A stretch of DNA of 64,000 nucleotides from Prado023 sp963697345 (GTDB lineage: Bacteria > Actinomycetota > Actinomycetes > S36-B12 > CAIYMF01), in assembly GCA_963697345.1 (NCBI GenBank), contig CAVONS010000016.1, positions 78,241-142,240 on the forward strand, given 5' to 3'. The notes under the pieces are model-generated. The model was given only the letters and a program-made list of their open reading frames with translations, ran no database searches and had not been told where the DNA came from. A program made the translations under genes and the position numbers. Shown in pieces: positions 1-7,982 of the stretch (its first letter is position 1; every line of letters starts with the position of its first letter).

Positions 1-198
1 CTGGGTCCGGATCTGCTGCCACCCCTGGTCGATGTCGATGAATGGGGGCACGCCGTCGACGTTGCCCGGCAGGTGCCCGACGGGCGGTTCGGGCGCTGCG
101 TCGCTGATCTCATCACGCGGATCGCAGACCGATCCGTGGCAGATGAGTCCCGGCTCGGGCACAGCCCGGCCAAGAACGCAGGCGGAGGAGAATCATGA
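1..198 (+). CDS. C-terminal fragment of an unidentified protein (possibly DUF2064-type glycosyltransferase)
   Basis: The first reading frame is open from the window edge for 65 codons and stops at TGA 196-198. It overlaps the ATG of the next gene in an ATGA arrangement, which is typical of co-translated genes. The fragment contains LGPDLLPPLVDVDEW and GRFGRCVADL, which has the feel of the C-terminus of DUF2064 (nucleotide-sugar-like transferase) proteins often found beside NAD-dependent epimerases in actinobacteria. That family assignment is from memory of the tail only and is weak. The 5' end lies outside the window. Confidence 0.5.
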   Translation: MGPDLLPPLVDVDEWGHAVDVARQVPDGRFGRCVADLITRIADRSVADESRLGHSPAKNAGGGES

Positions 199-1286
199 GG
201 GTCCTGGTGACAGGCGGCCTGGGATTCATCGGCTCGCACATCACCGACGACCTGGTCGCCGAGGGCCACGACGTCGTCGTGGTGGACTCGCTGAGTCCAG
301 CGGCGCACGCAGTCGACCCGGACTACCGCAACCCGCACGCCGAGTACCACCTCCTGGCACTCGAGGACGTGGACGTGATGTCACAGCTGTGCTCCGGCAT
401 CGACGCCGTGTGCCACCAGGCCGCCCGCGTGGGACTGGGTGTCGACTTCGATGACGTGACCGACTACGTCGCTGACAACGACCTGGGCACCGCCGTCCTG
501 ATGCGCGCGCTGAACAGGGTGGGGTTCTCCGGCCGGTTCGTCCAGGCCTCGAGCATGGTCGTCTACGGCGAGGGCGGCTACGCCTGCCCCGAGCACGGAA
601 CGGTTCGACCCGGCCCGCGTACCCGCGAGGCGCTGGCGGCCGGCGAGTACGAGCCCGGCTGCCCGACCTGCGGCGCCAGCCTCGTGACGCAGGTGGTGAC
701 CGAGGCCCAGCCCCTGGACCCCCGCAACGTGTACGCCGCCACCAAGGTGCACCAGGAGCACCTCGGCCAGGCGTTCGCCGCCGCGACCGGTTCCGACGTG
801 GTCTCCCTTCGCTACCACAACGTCTACGGGCCGCGGATGCCCCGCGACACCCCCTACGCGGGAGTCGCCAGCATCGTGCGCAGCGCTTGCGAGGCAGGCC
901 GGTCGCCGCGGGTCTTCGAGGACGGCGGGCAGCGCCGTGACTTCATCCACGTCGTCGATGTGGCCCTGGCCAACCGACTGGCCCTGACTGCGCCCCACTC
1001 CGTCATGGGGTCCTACAACATAGCCACAGGCCACGCGAGCACGATCCTGCAGATGGCGGACGCGGTCAGCTCGGGGGTGGGCGACGGCGGGATCGCGCCC
1101 ATCGTCACCGGCGAGTACCGCATCGGCGACGTGCGGCACATCACGGCCTCGCCGGACCTGGCTCGCACCACCTTCGGGTTCGTCGCCCAGATCGATGCGA
1201 CCAGCGGACTGCGCGAGTTCGCGACAGCCCCCATGCGAGCGTCACTGGCCGAGCCAGCTGGAGCTGACCGCGGCCTCATGCGGTGA
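195..1286 (+). CDS. NAD-dependent epimerase/dehydratase (extended SDR) with Cys-rich insert
   Basis: A 363-residue extended short-chain dehydrogenase/reductase. The N-terminal nucleotide-binding motif GGLGFIG is at residues 7-13 and the catalytic Tyr180-x3-Lys184 pair is in NVYAATK. Such enzymes epimerise, dehydrate or reduce NDP-sugars in the cytosol. Between strand and active site there is an insert with C131-P-E-H134 and C156-P-T-C159, a likely zinc knuckle seen in an actinobacterial subgroup. The ATG overlaps the stop of the upstream frame and GGAGGAG lies just before it, so it is probably co-translated with a sugar-related gene. The substrate cannot be told from the sequence. Confidence 0.88.
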   Translation: MRVLVTGGLGFIGSHITDDLVAEGHDVVVVDSLSPAAHAVDPDYRNPHAEYHLLALEDVDVMSQLCSGIDAVCHQAARVGLGVDFDDVTDYVADNDLGTAVLMRALNRVGFSGRFVQASSMVVYGEGGYACPEHGTVRPGPRTREALAAGEYEPGCPTCGASLVTQVVTEAQPLDPRNVYAATKVHQEHLGQAFAAATGSDVVSLRYHNVYGPRMPRDTPYAGVASIVRSACEAGRSPRVFEDGGQRRDFIHVVDVALANRLALTAPHSVMGSYNIATGHASTILQMADAVSSGVGDGGIAPIVTGEYRIGDVRHITASPDLARTTFGFVAQIDATSGLREFATAPMRASLAEPAGADRGLMR

Positions 1287-1366
1287 TTGGACTCATGCCC
1301 GGGCGGGTATAGATCCGGTGCCCGCGGGTTCCAACTCGGGCTCGGCATCGGTCAGAGGAGAAGCCC

Positions 1367-1798
1367 ATGTCACGTCATCGTCGAAATGCTGCGTACACGG
1401 CTGCGGCAGCAGCCGCCATGTCCGAGGGACCGCTGAGCTTCGGCCAGCGCGTCACCTCACTTCCAGGCCTCGTCCGCGACACGCTGGCGGGTCGCTATGA
1501 GGGACTTGGCCGTGGCCGCTTGGCGATGATGGTCCTAGCCCTGATCTACATCGTCTCCCCCATCGACCTCGTCCCCGAGGCGCTGCTCACCGTCCCCGGC
1601 CTGATGGACGATGCAGCTGTCGCGGCATGGTTGATCGCCACGCTCATCGGCGCAACGACCGCCTACCGAGCCTGGGATGGCGGGGACCTGGCCCGGGCCG
1701 GCCATGCCGATGCGATGACCGGCGCAGCAACCGACGGGCGGAGTGAGACTACTCCGAGCACCGGCACCGTCATCGTCGGCGAGGTCGTCACCTCCTGA
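1367..1798 (+). CDS. YkvA/DUF1232 family membrane protein
   Basis: 143 residues. The core from about residue 50 contains LIYIVSPIDLVPE followed by a hydrophobic stretch and LMDDAAVAAWLIATLIG, the signature of the DUF1232 (YkvA) family of small membrane-associated proteins of unknown role. The N-terminus is basic and alanine rich. The C-terminal 40 residues are polar and poorly conserved-looking. The ATG follows AGAGGAGAAGCCC, a good ribosome binding site. It stands alone between the epimerase and the lipoprotein pair. Confidence 0.8.
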   Translation: MSRHRRNAAYTAAAAAAMSEGPLSFGQRVTSLPGLVRDTLAGRYEGLGRGRLAMMVLALIYIVSPIDLVPEALLTVPGLMDDAAVAAWLIATLIGATTAYRAWDGGDLARAGHADAMTGAATDGRSETTPSTGTVIVGEVVTS

Positions 1799-1860
1799 CG
1801 AGCGGTGCGTGTGGTGGCAGCGAGCGGATGGTCACGTGACGTCCTCGCGGTGGAATCCCG

Positions 1861-1912
1861 GGCCATAAGGCCCTGTCGCGGGAATTGCCGGCGCTGATAG
1901 ACCAGAGATGTG
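1861..1912 (+). promoter_or_regulatory. Leader shared with the second lipoprotein operon
   Basis: This stretch, ending in the GTG start at 1910, aligns without gaps to 24355-24406, which precedes the homologous gene of the second pair. In the last 42 bases 26 are identical, concentrated in CCCTGT at the left and in TAGAC plus GAGATGTG at the right. Identical spacing suggests either shared ancestry of the duplicated unit or a retained promoter/translation signal. No standard -35/-10 pair is obvious. Confidence 0.5.
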
Positions 1913-3457
1913 GGGATGAACTCAGGGCCCCGTGAGGACGGGGAGCGGGCGCGGCCCAAGTGGGCGCGGCCCCGGTGGACGTGGGCGTCAGTGTGCGTGA
2001 CGGGGGCCCTCGTAGCAGGACTCGCCTCGTGTGGACCGGAGTCGGAGCCGTGGGGTACGGGTGCTGAGGAGTACTTGGGTCGGCTGCACGCGGCGTACGG
2101 CGAGAGCTACACGAGCGTGATGCAGTTCTACACCCCGGATGTTGAGATCGACATGCGTGGGGTTTACGACTACGAGGGCACCGGACGGGCTTGGATTGCC
2201 CACGCCATGCGGGAGCGGGATCCGGAGAATCGAATGGTCGTCACGGCCGAAGAGCCTCCGTACCTGTCCCTGGATGGTGCCGTCGATCCGGTCCGTGAGC
2301 ATGTCGAAGAAGCCCACGGATGGCCGCGGCTGGACGAGGCGATCATCTACACAGTCACGGACGGCGGGATCTCCTCGATGACCTTCACGGGGTCGATCGA
2401 GTCTGGAGTGTCCTTCAGGGACATCTCCCGGGAGGTGTCTGAACCGGTCGTCGCGAGTTGGGTGACCGCGTGGGCCACCCAGGACGCCGACGCCGTCAGC
2501 GCGAGGTATGCCGGCGACGCCGTGCTCGTCGATTCCGTGGCCCAGGTGCGCCTGGACGGTGCCGACCAGATCGCGGACGCAGCGACCACCACGGCCGCCG
2601 ACGGCGGGTTGCCGGGCGCCACCCTGCGCGAGATCCCCGACGGCGGTGGGCCTGCCCGCTACTCCACCAACAAGGAATGGGACCCAACACACATCTACGG
2701 TGTCCGGCGCCTCTACCTGCTCAGTGTCGATGAGTCGGGCGGATGTCCCGGTCACGTGGCCGTCGCCCAGTGGATCGATGACAACGACCTGATCACGCGG
2801 GAGGAGCGCTTCCACCGCGTCGACTCGGTGCGCGAGTGCATGGACGTCGGCTCCCTGGCACCCGGATGGTGGGAGTCCCTGACGAACCCCGATCCGCGCC
2901 TCGTGTCGACGGGCAGCCTCCAAGTAGGTGGTCGGGAGATCGCCCTCTGGAACGGTTCGACCGAGCGCGAGGAACTGTTGCGAGGTGCACTGCAGCACTT
3001 CGCCGATGCGGGTGTCCCGCCACCGGAACCGGACTCAGCCTTCTTCCTGCCCAGTGTCGAGGATCCGTGGACCGAGTACGGTCTGGACCGGATCCTGGAC
3101 GTGTCCCTGCCTCTCACTGCCCAGGGATGCCCAGCTGAGGGGTGCGCCACGTGGCCTGCGCAGCCGAAGGCTGCGGCGCTGAAATCGCTGGCGGCATCGT
3201 GGGTGGGCGATCTTCGCCGCGGGCCGGCGCTGCGTGACTTCGCCGCGGGGCACGATCTCGAGTGGCTGTCGGTGCTGGATGAGGAGTCCCTGCCCACCGC
3301 CGATCTGGCCGCCGCCGTCATCGCCTGGGGCTTGATGGACGAGCCGTACCCGATGCCGGACTCGATTGCCGACATGACGTGCGAGCAGTTGGCGGCCGAC
3401 TTCACGACACTGACCCACGCACCGACTCTGTCCCTGGCCTGCGGGCCTGGGGCGTGA
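1910..3457 (+). CDS. Lipoprotein with two NTF2-like regions and degenerate metallopeptidase domain (pair 1, member A)
   Basis: 515 residues with a twin basic N-region, a hydrophobic segment and lipobox LASC (Cys41), so an exported lipoprotein. Two SnoaL/NTF2-like stretches follow (about 50-180 and 185-310), the second with the CPGH and ERFHRVD motifs shared by all four paralogues in the window. The C-terminal domain aligns with zinc-protease paralogues at 3474 and 25922, but the HELAH site reads K425-S-L-A-A429 and the third ligand Glu is D465, so zinc catalysis is not expected. The GTG at 1910 is chosen because the paralogue at 24404 starts identically; ATG 1916 is an alternative. It is followed 16 bp later by the intact paralogue. 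Function unknown. Confidence 0.8.
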   Translation: MGMNSGPREDGERARPKWARPRWTWASVCVTGALVAGLASCGPESEPWGTGAEEYLGRLHAAYGESYTSVMQFYTPDVEIDMRGVYDYEGTGRAWIAHAMRERDPENRMVVTAEEPPYLSLDGAVDPVREHVEEAHGWPRLDEAIIYTVTDGGISSMTFTGSIESGVSFRDISREVSEPVVASWVTAWATQDADAVSARYAGDAVLVDSVAQVRLDGADQIADAATTTAADGGLPGATLREIPDGGGPARYSTNKEWDPTHIYGVRRLYLLSVDESGGCPGHVAVAQWIDDNDLITREERFHRVDSVRECMDVGSLAPGWWESLTNPDPRLVSTGSLQVGGREIALWNGSTEREELLRGALQHFADAGVPPPEPDSAFFLPSVEDPWTEYGLDRILDVSLPLTAQGCPAEGCATWPAQPKAAALKSLAASWVGDLRRGPALRDFAAGHDLEWLSVLDEESLPTADLAAAVIAWGLMDEPYPMPDSIADMTCEQLAADFTTLTHAPTLSLACGPGA

Positions 3458-3473
3458 TCCGGGATTCACGGCC

Positions 3474-5054
3474 ATGAACGCGTCCCGGATCACGGCGACG
3501 AGGGCCGTCGCGGAACTGGTCGCGGCCGTCCTGCTGCTCGTTGGATGTGGCGCCCCAACCGGCGTTGAGGACCCGGGTGACCGTGGATCGATGCTGGTGA
3601 CGACGGAGCACTGGTTCGCGGCACGAGATGAGGCGCAGCGGCAGGGCGTGGAGAACCTCGTCTCCTTCCTCGACCCAGCGGTCGTGGTGGACTACGGGTC
3701 GCTGGGGCACCCCACGGGTGTGGGCAGGTTGGCTGCCCTCGAACTCCTGCACACTGGGTGGTCCCCGGGGGTGGGACCGCGGTCCCGAGTCGGTCAGCTG
3801 TTCGTCTCCGCCGATGGCGCCCTGACCCAGGAACGAGTCCGGCGGACGACGGCAGGCAATGATCAGGACGCAGTCCTCGTGTACGCGATGGGCCCCCACG
3901 GGATCACCTCCGAAACGGCCTACTCGTCCATGGTTGCCTGGCGAGAGACCTCGCCTGCCGACAGCCGAACGATCGACGTGACAGGACTCGTTGCGCGCTA
4001 CCTCGCGGCTTGGTCCAGCGGTTCCGCGGAGGCTGTCAGCGACCTGTACGCCGACGGGGCGCAGGTCATGGACACCATGGGGGCCACGGCAGCCAGGGGC
4101 CGAGCCGAGGTCGAGGCCCTGATCGCCTCCTCCGAGAGCACAACGCTGATGGAATCGGTGCACCGATCGGACCTGCCCGAATTTGGCGGTCCCGCGACGT
4201 TCGTAGCAGGCGACATCGGAGTATGGCCCAAGGACGTGCCCTTGGACGGGGTGGCACTTCTGCTCGAACCCGACTCCCCGGATGCCTGTCCAGGGCACTT
4301 GGCCGTGGTCCTCACGCTCAACTCCGGCGGTGTGATCTGCCGGGAGGATCGCTACCACCGCGTGGACGATCTGGTCCGCTGCTCCACTCCTGCCAGTCTC
4401 CCGAGAGCGTGGTGGGACGGACTCGACGTCCCTGATCCGTTGCCGAACATCCACACCGCGACATTGAATCTGGGCGGCAACGTCATCGAGGTCTTCAACG
4501 GCACCGACCAGCTCGAGGAGCTGCTCAGCTGGGGCTTCGCGCGCTATGAAGCCAGTGGGCTCAGCGCACCGAGAGTGTCGCGCGTCACTTCCCACCATGG
4601 GTGGTCCGACGTGTGCGGCGGCATCCGCGGCCTGACCCTGAACGACGCCGTGTCCCTCTGCTTCCAGGGCACGGCACTGTGGTGCGCCGACGACTGCACC
4701 AGATGGGAGCCGCTGGCCAAGGAGACCCTGCTCCACGAGCTCGCCCACACGTGGATGGCCGAGCACGTCGACCAGGCGATCATCGCCGAGTTCCTGCAGG
4801 TCTCTGGACAAGCCACATGGGCAGACCGGGACGAACCATGGGAGGACCGGGGCGTGGAACTGGCTGCCGAGACCATTGCCTGGGCACTGATGGACGAGCC
4901 AGCCCCGATGGGCGCGGGCCTCGGGCAGCGCACCTGCAGACAGCGAGCAGCCCTGTTCCAGACCCTCACCGGCACAGCACCGGGTCCGGCCACGCCGTGC
5001 GTGGAGCCCGATGGGCGGCAACCGCGACCCGATGACTCAGGCAAGGCGGCTTGA
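3474..5054 (+). CDS. Lipoprotein with intact HELAH zinc-peptidase motif (pair 1, member B)
   Basis: 526 residues. The signal peptide ends in lipobox LVGC (Cys25). The domain order is the same as in the preceding gene: two NTF2-like regions (about 40-160 and 165-300, with DACPGHLAV and DRYHRVDD), then a C-terminal region with H421-E-L-A-H425 and E462 in RGVELAAE, a plausible gluzincin-type zinc site. Cysteine pairs around 380-410 and 490-510 may form disulfides outside the cell. I infer a membrane-tethered extracellular metallopeptidase, but no substrate is known. It lies 16 bp behind its degenerate paralogue, so the two are probably co-transcribed. Closest relative in the window is 25922-27457. 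Confidence 0.82.
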   Translation: MNASRITATRAVAELVAAVLLLVGCGAPTGVEDPGDRGSMLVTTEHWFAARDEAQRQGVENLVSFLDPAVVVDYGSLGHPTGVGRLAALELLHTGWSPGVGPRSRVGQLFVSADGALTQERVRRTTAGNDQDAVLVYAMGPHGITSETAYSSMVAWRETSPADSRTIDVTGLVARYLAAWSSGSAEAVSDLYADGAQVMDTMGATAARGRAEVEALIASSESTTLMESVHRSDLPEFGGPATFVAGDIGVWPKDVPLDGVALLLEPDSPDACPGHLAVVLTLNSGGVICREDRYHRVDDLVRCSTPASLPRAWWDGLDVPDPLPNIHTATLNLGGNVIEVFNGTDQLEELLSWGFARYEASGLSAPRVSRVTSHHGWSDVCGGIRGLTLNDAVSLCFQGTALWCADDCTRWEPLAKETLLHELAHTWMAEHVDQAIIAEFLQVSGQATWADRDEPWEDRGVELAAETIAWALMDEPAPMGAGLGQRTCRQRAALFQTLTGTAPGPATPCVEPDGRQPRPDDSGKAA

Positions 5055-5170
5055 GTTCCGCACGGCCGCAGGCTGTCCGCAGGCCTTGCCTGCGCAACGT
5101 TGGCCCCTTGTGTGACCGGTGTGGCGGGCATACCGTGAGGAACGCACCCTGAGCAGCAGAAGGGGGAGCC

Positions 5171-5335
5171 ATGAGACATGCGCACTACTCCAACCCGCCG
5201 ACTGTCGGCCACCTCAACTGGGGCGGGCTGATCAAGACGTTCCTGTTCATCGCGGCCTTCGCCCTGCTGGTGTGGTGGCTGGTCGGGCTCATCGCCGGCG
5301 ACTCATCCCTGGTCGATTGGCTCCCGGGCGGGTAG
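5171..5335 (+). CDS. Small single-span membrane protein
   Basis: 54 residues starting MRHAHYSNPP with one transmembrane segment (about residues 22-42, TFLFIAAFALLVWWLVGLIA) and a short acidic tail ending WLPGG. The ATG is preceded by AGAAGGGGGAGCC, a strong ribosome binding site, and the GC3 pattern is coding-like. Unidentified. It could belong with the lipoprotein pair upstream, but there is a 116-bp gap. Confidence 0.65.
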   Translation: MRHAHYSNPPTVGHLNWGGLIKTFLFIAAFALLVWWLVGLIAGDSSLVDWLPGG

Positions 5336-5457
5336 CGCACCCCCGGCTCCGATCAGGACAGTAGGTGTGAGCCGGAGTGACGAATCCGGCAGGAGGTCCA
5401 GCCCGCGATCGTGTCCGGTGCCTACGTCGAGGCGGAGCTTCATGAAGCCCCTCCCGC

Positions 5458-7143
5458 TCAGGGCTCCGGCGACAACTCGACTTCCTCTGGCGCCTCCTGT
5501 TCACGGGGCGGGCGGCTGGGCAGGTCCTTGGTGAACGCCATGGACAGCATCGCCAGCAGTGCTGCTGCGAGCAGGCCTGCCTTGAGGGAGAACAGCTGGG
5601 CCTGCTCGTAGTCGTCGACGAGCGCAGCCGTCTCGACATCACCGAGTCCAGCCTCCTGGGCGGCTACGGCGATCTGCTCGGAGGACACGAAGTCCACGCC
5701 ACCCCCGGCCGCAACTCCCACCTGGGTCGAGATCTCGGCGCTGATCCGTTCGTCCTGGCTGACGTTGGAGACGAACGAGGTGGCCAGCCCGGACAGCACG
5801 ATCGCCCCGAGCAGTGCAACACCCATCGACGAGCCGAGCTGCTGGCTGGTGAACTGCAGACCGCCGGCCTCACCCCGCCCGGAGGCGTCGACGGAGGACT
5901 GGATCACGTTGCCCAGCTGGGACACGATCAGGCCCATTCCGACTCCAAGTACAGCCATCGACACCGCGAAGCTGGTGGTGTCGAGCTCGGGATCGATGGT
6001 GCTCAGGATCATGACGATGGACACGATCGTGATGCCGAGCCCGGCTCGCACGATCGAGCGCACCGGGTACTTCGCGGAGAGCCGGGACCCGGCGGCGGAC
6101 GCGATGAACATGGCCACCGAGACGGGCAGGAGCTTGAGGCCGGTCTGTAGCGCGTCCAGTCCGATGACCAGTTGCAGGTACAGCGGAACGATGAAGAAGA
6201 TCCCCATGAGGATCAGGTTCTGGGTGAACAGCCCCACGAGCCCGGAGCGCACGGTCGCGATCTTCATCAGCGCCAGGTGGACCAGCGGGTCCCTGCCCGC
6301 ATCCTCCCTGTGCCGCTGCCACGCGGTGAACGCCCAGAGCAGGAGGCCACCGAACCCGATGACGAACAGCGTCAGGGAGAAGCCCAACGGGGTGATCGGG
6401 GAGTCCTTGGGCTTGACCCAGCCCCACGCGCCGGACTGCAGGACGCCCAGCACGATGAGCCCAAGGCCGGACGCCGACAGGAGCGTGCCCACGAGGTCCA
6501 GCTTCGGGGCGGGTCCGGTTCGGACGGCGTCGGCCACCTTGGGTGTCATCAGGAGGATGATCGCGACCAGGATCACTTCACCCACGAAGATGATCCGCCA
6601 GGAGAACTCGGTCGTCGCCCACCCACCCAGGATCGGGCCCGCAGCGATTCCCGCGCCGGCCACGCCACCGATCACGGCGTAGGCCACCTTCCGCGCGGCG
6701 CCCTGGAAGTTCCCGGCGATGAGTGCCACGAGGGCCGGAAGCACCAGTGCAGCGCCGAGGCCCTCGAGGACGGACCACCCCAGGGTCAGCACCTGCACCG
6801 TGGGGGCCACGGCCGTCAGCGCCGACCCGCAGGCATAGATCACCAGGCCGACGACGAACGCCCGACGCCGGCCGATGATGTCGCCGATCTTGCCCCCGGT
6901 CAGCATGAACATGGCCATCACGAGGCAGTAGAGAGTGATCACGGCTTGGATCGTCGTGACCGTGGTGTCGAAGTCCTCCACGAGCGCGCTGATCGAGACG
7001 TTCATCGCCGTCTGGTCGAGCACCATCACGAACTGCGCCAGTCCAAGCGCAATCAGCGGCAGCCAGTTCACCGGTGTTGCCGCCAAGCCCTCCGACTCCG
7101 GTGGCGCCTGCTCGGGTGGTGCGGGTGCCTGCTCGGACCCCAT
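5458..7143 (-). CDS. MFS drug/proton antiporter, DHA2 (14-TM, EmrB/QacA) family
   Basis: 561 residues with about 14 hydrophobic segments. Key motifs are VLDQTAMNVSIS in TM1, GGKIGDIIGRRRAF (motif A) between TM2 and TM3, and GPILGGW (motif C) in TM5, which place it among DHA2 exporters that use the proton gradient to expel cationic or amphiphilic compounds. The start at 7143 is chosen because AGGAGGGGAACCGTC precedes it; an upstream in-frame start at 7173 lacks such a site. The C-terminus is acidic and cytoplasmic. No adjacent regulator gene is visible. Confidence 0.9.
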   Translation of the reverse strand: MGSEQAPAPPEQAPPESEGLAATPVNWLPLIALGLAQFVMVLDQTAMNVSISALVEDFDTTVTTIQAVITLYCLVMAMFMLTGGKIGDIIGRRRAFVVGLVIYACGSALTAVAPTVQVLTLGWSVLEGLGAALVLPALVALIAGNFQGAARKVAYAVIGGVAGAGIAAGPILGGWATTEFSWRIIFVGEVILVAIILLMTPKVADAVRTGPAPKLDLVGTLLSASGLGLIVLGVLQSGAWGWVKPKDSPITPLGFSLTLFVIGFGGLLLWAFTAWQRHREDAGRDPLVHLALMKIATVRSGLVGLFTQNLILMGIFFIVPLYLQLVIGLDALQTGLKLLPVSVAMFIASAAGSRLSAKYPVRSIVRAGLGITIVSIVMILSTIDPELDTTSFAVSMAVLGVGMGLIVSQLGNVIQSSVDASGRGEAGGLQFTSQQLGSSMGVALLGAIVLSGLATSFVSNVSQDERISAEISTQVGVAAGGGVDFVSSEQIAVAAQEAGLGDVETAALVDDYEQAQLFSLKAGLLAAALLAMLSMAFTKDLPSRPPREQEAPEEVELSPEP

Positions 7144-7361
7144 GACGGTTCCCCTCCTGTAGTCGACGGGCACACCGTAGCCCAGCGGTCACCGCAGGAC
7201 CCGGAGGTCGGAGGCCGGGGAACCAGATAAGGGCGCCCCCACCGGCCGTAGCGAGCGACCGACGAGGGCTGACCCATCCAGCCGATGAGAACGGCCGGAG
7301 GGCTGGACCCGATCATGCCGCAGATCCGGCGGCTTTGGGTCCTTGCCGCTGACAGCGCCCC

Positions 7362-7541
7362 CTATGCGCTTCGGCGCCACCAGTGGGGTGGTTGTTCCTT
7401 CGGCATCGGGCGAGCCTTCGCGAGTCGGGCCTGCAGCTTGAGCGCTTCCAGTTCGATTTCGCGGGTCGACTGCCGAAGTGCCACCTCGTCGCCGTCGTGG
7501 CGTCGGATCATCTGCGGACCAATACCTGGCGACCCATTCAT
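7362..7541 (-). CDS. Small helical protein, unidentified
   Basis: 59 residues beginning MNGSPGIGPQ. The middle (about residues 20-45) is a charged amphipathic helix, REIELEALKLQARLAKAR, and the tail is Pro/Trp/Arg rich. The start is supported by GGTGGAGGAGGTGGCCGCA immediately before the ATG. There is no signal or membrane segment. No family recognised; the good ribosome binding site is the main argument that it is real. Confidence 0.5.
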   Translation of the reverse strand: MNGSPGIGPQMIRRHDGDEVALRQSTREIELEALKLQARLAKARPMPKEQPPHWWRRSA

Positions 7542-7638
7542 TGCGGCCACCTCCTCCACCTCCACGATACTCGTGATGGCACGCCACCATCACGGGAACC
7601 CGAGACGGGGAGCTTGCGCGCGTGGCGTCGTCTGCGAG

Positions 7639-7905
7639 GGCCCGGTCGGAGCCCGGTGGCTTGGGCGTTCGCGCATCTTCCGCTATGAAGTCCGATGCTG
7701 GGCTGGTGGCCGGATCCCGGACATCGCCGAAGCCGTGGACAGCCCCGTGCGCACCACCGAGGACCCCATGAGCGTTCAGAACGCACTGGCGCTGCTACGG
7801 GCAGTGCCGTCGCTCACCTGGGGTCGCGATGAACTCGGCGCCGGTGAGATGTGGAACTCCAACTCCCTGGTGGCGTGGGTACTCGCGCGGTCCGATCACG
7901 ACATG
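7639..7905 (+). pseudogene. Remnant of an actinobacterial gene (C-terminal part)
   Basis: In one frame the sequence reads GRSRIFRYEVRCW, IPDIAEAVDSP and then LTWGRDELGAGEMWNSNS followed by LVAWVLARS. I remember this motif series from the C-terminal part of larger actinobacterial proteins of unknown function. Here no start or N-terminal part is evident, and after HDM the frame runs into unrelated GC-rich sequence, so it looks like a decayed fragment rather than a working gene. A short gene starting at ATG 7768 is the alternative. Confidence 0.4.
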
Positions 7906-7982
7906 GTGGGCGGATGCCGAGGCGGCGGCGACTGCCAGCCATCCGGACCTCGCCGAGGAGATCGCGGCTGGGCTCGCATTCC

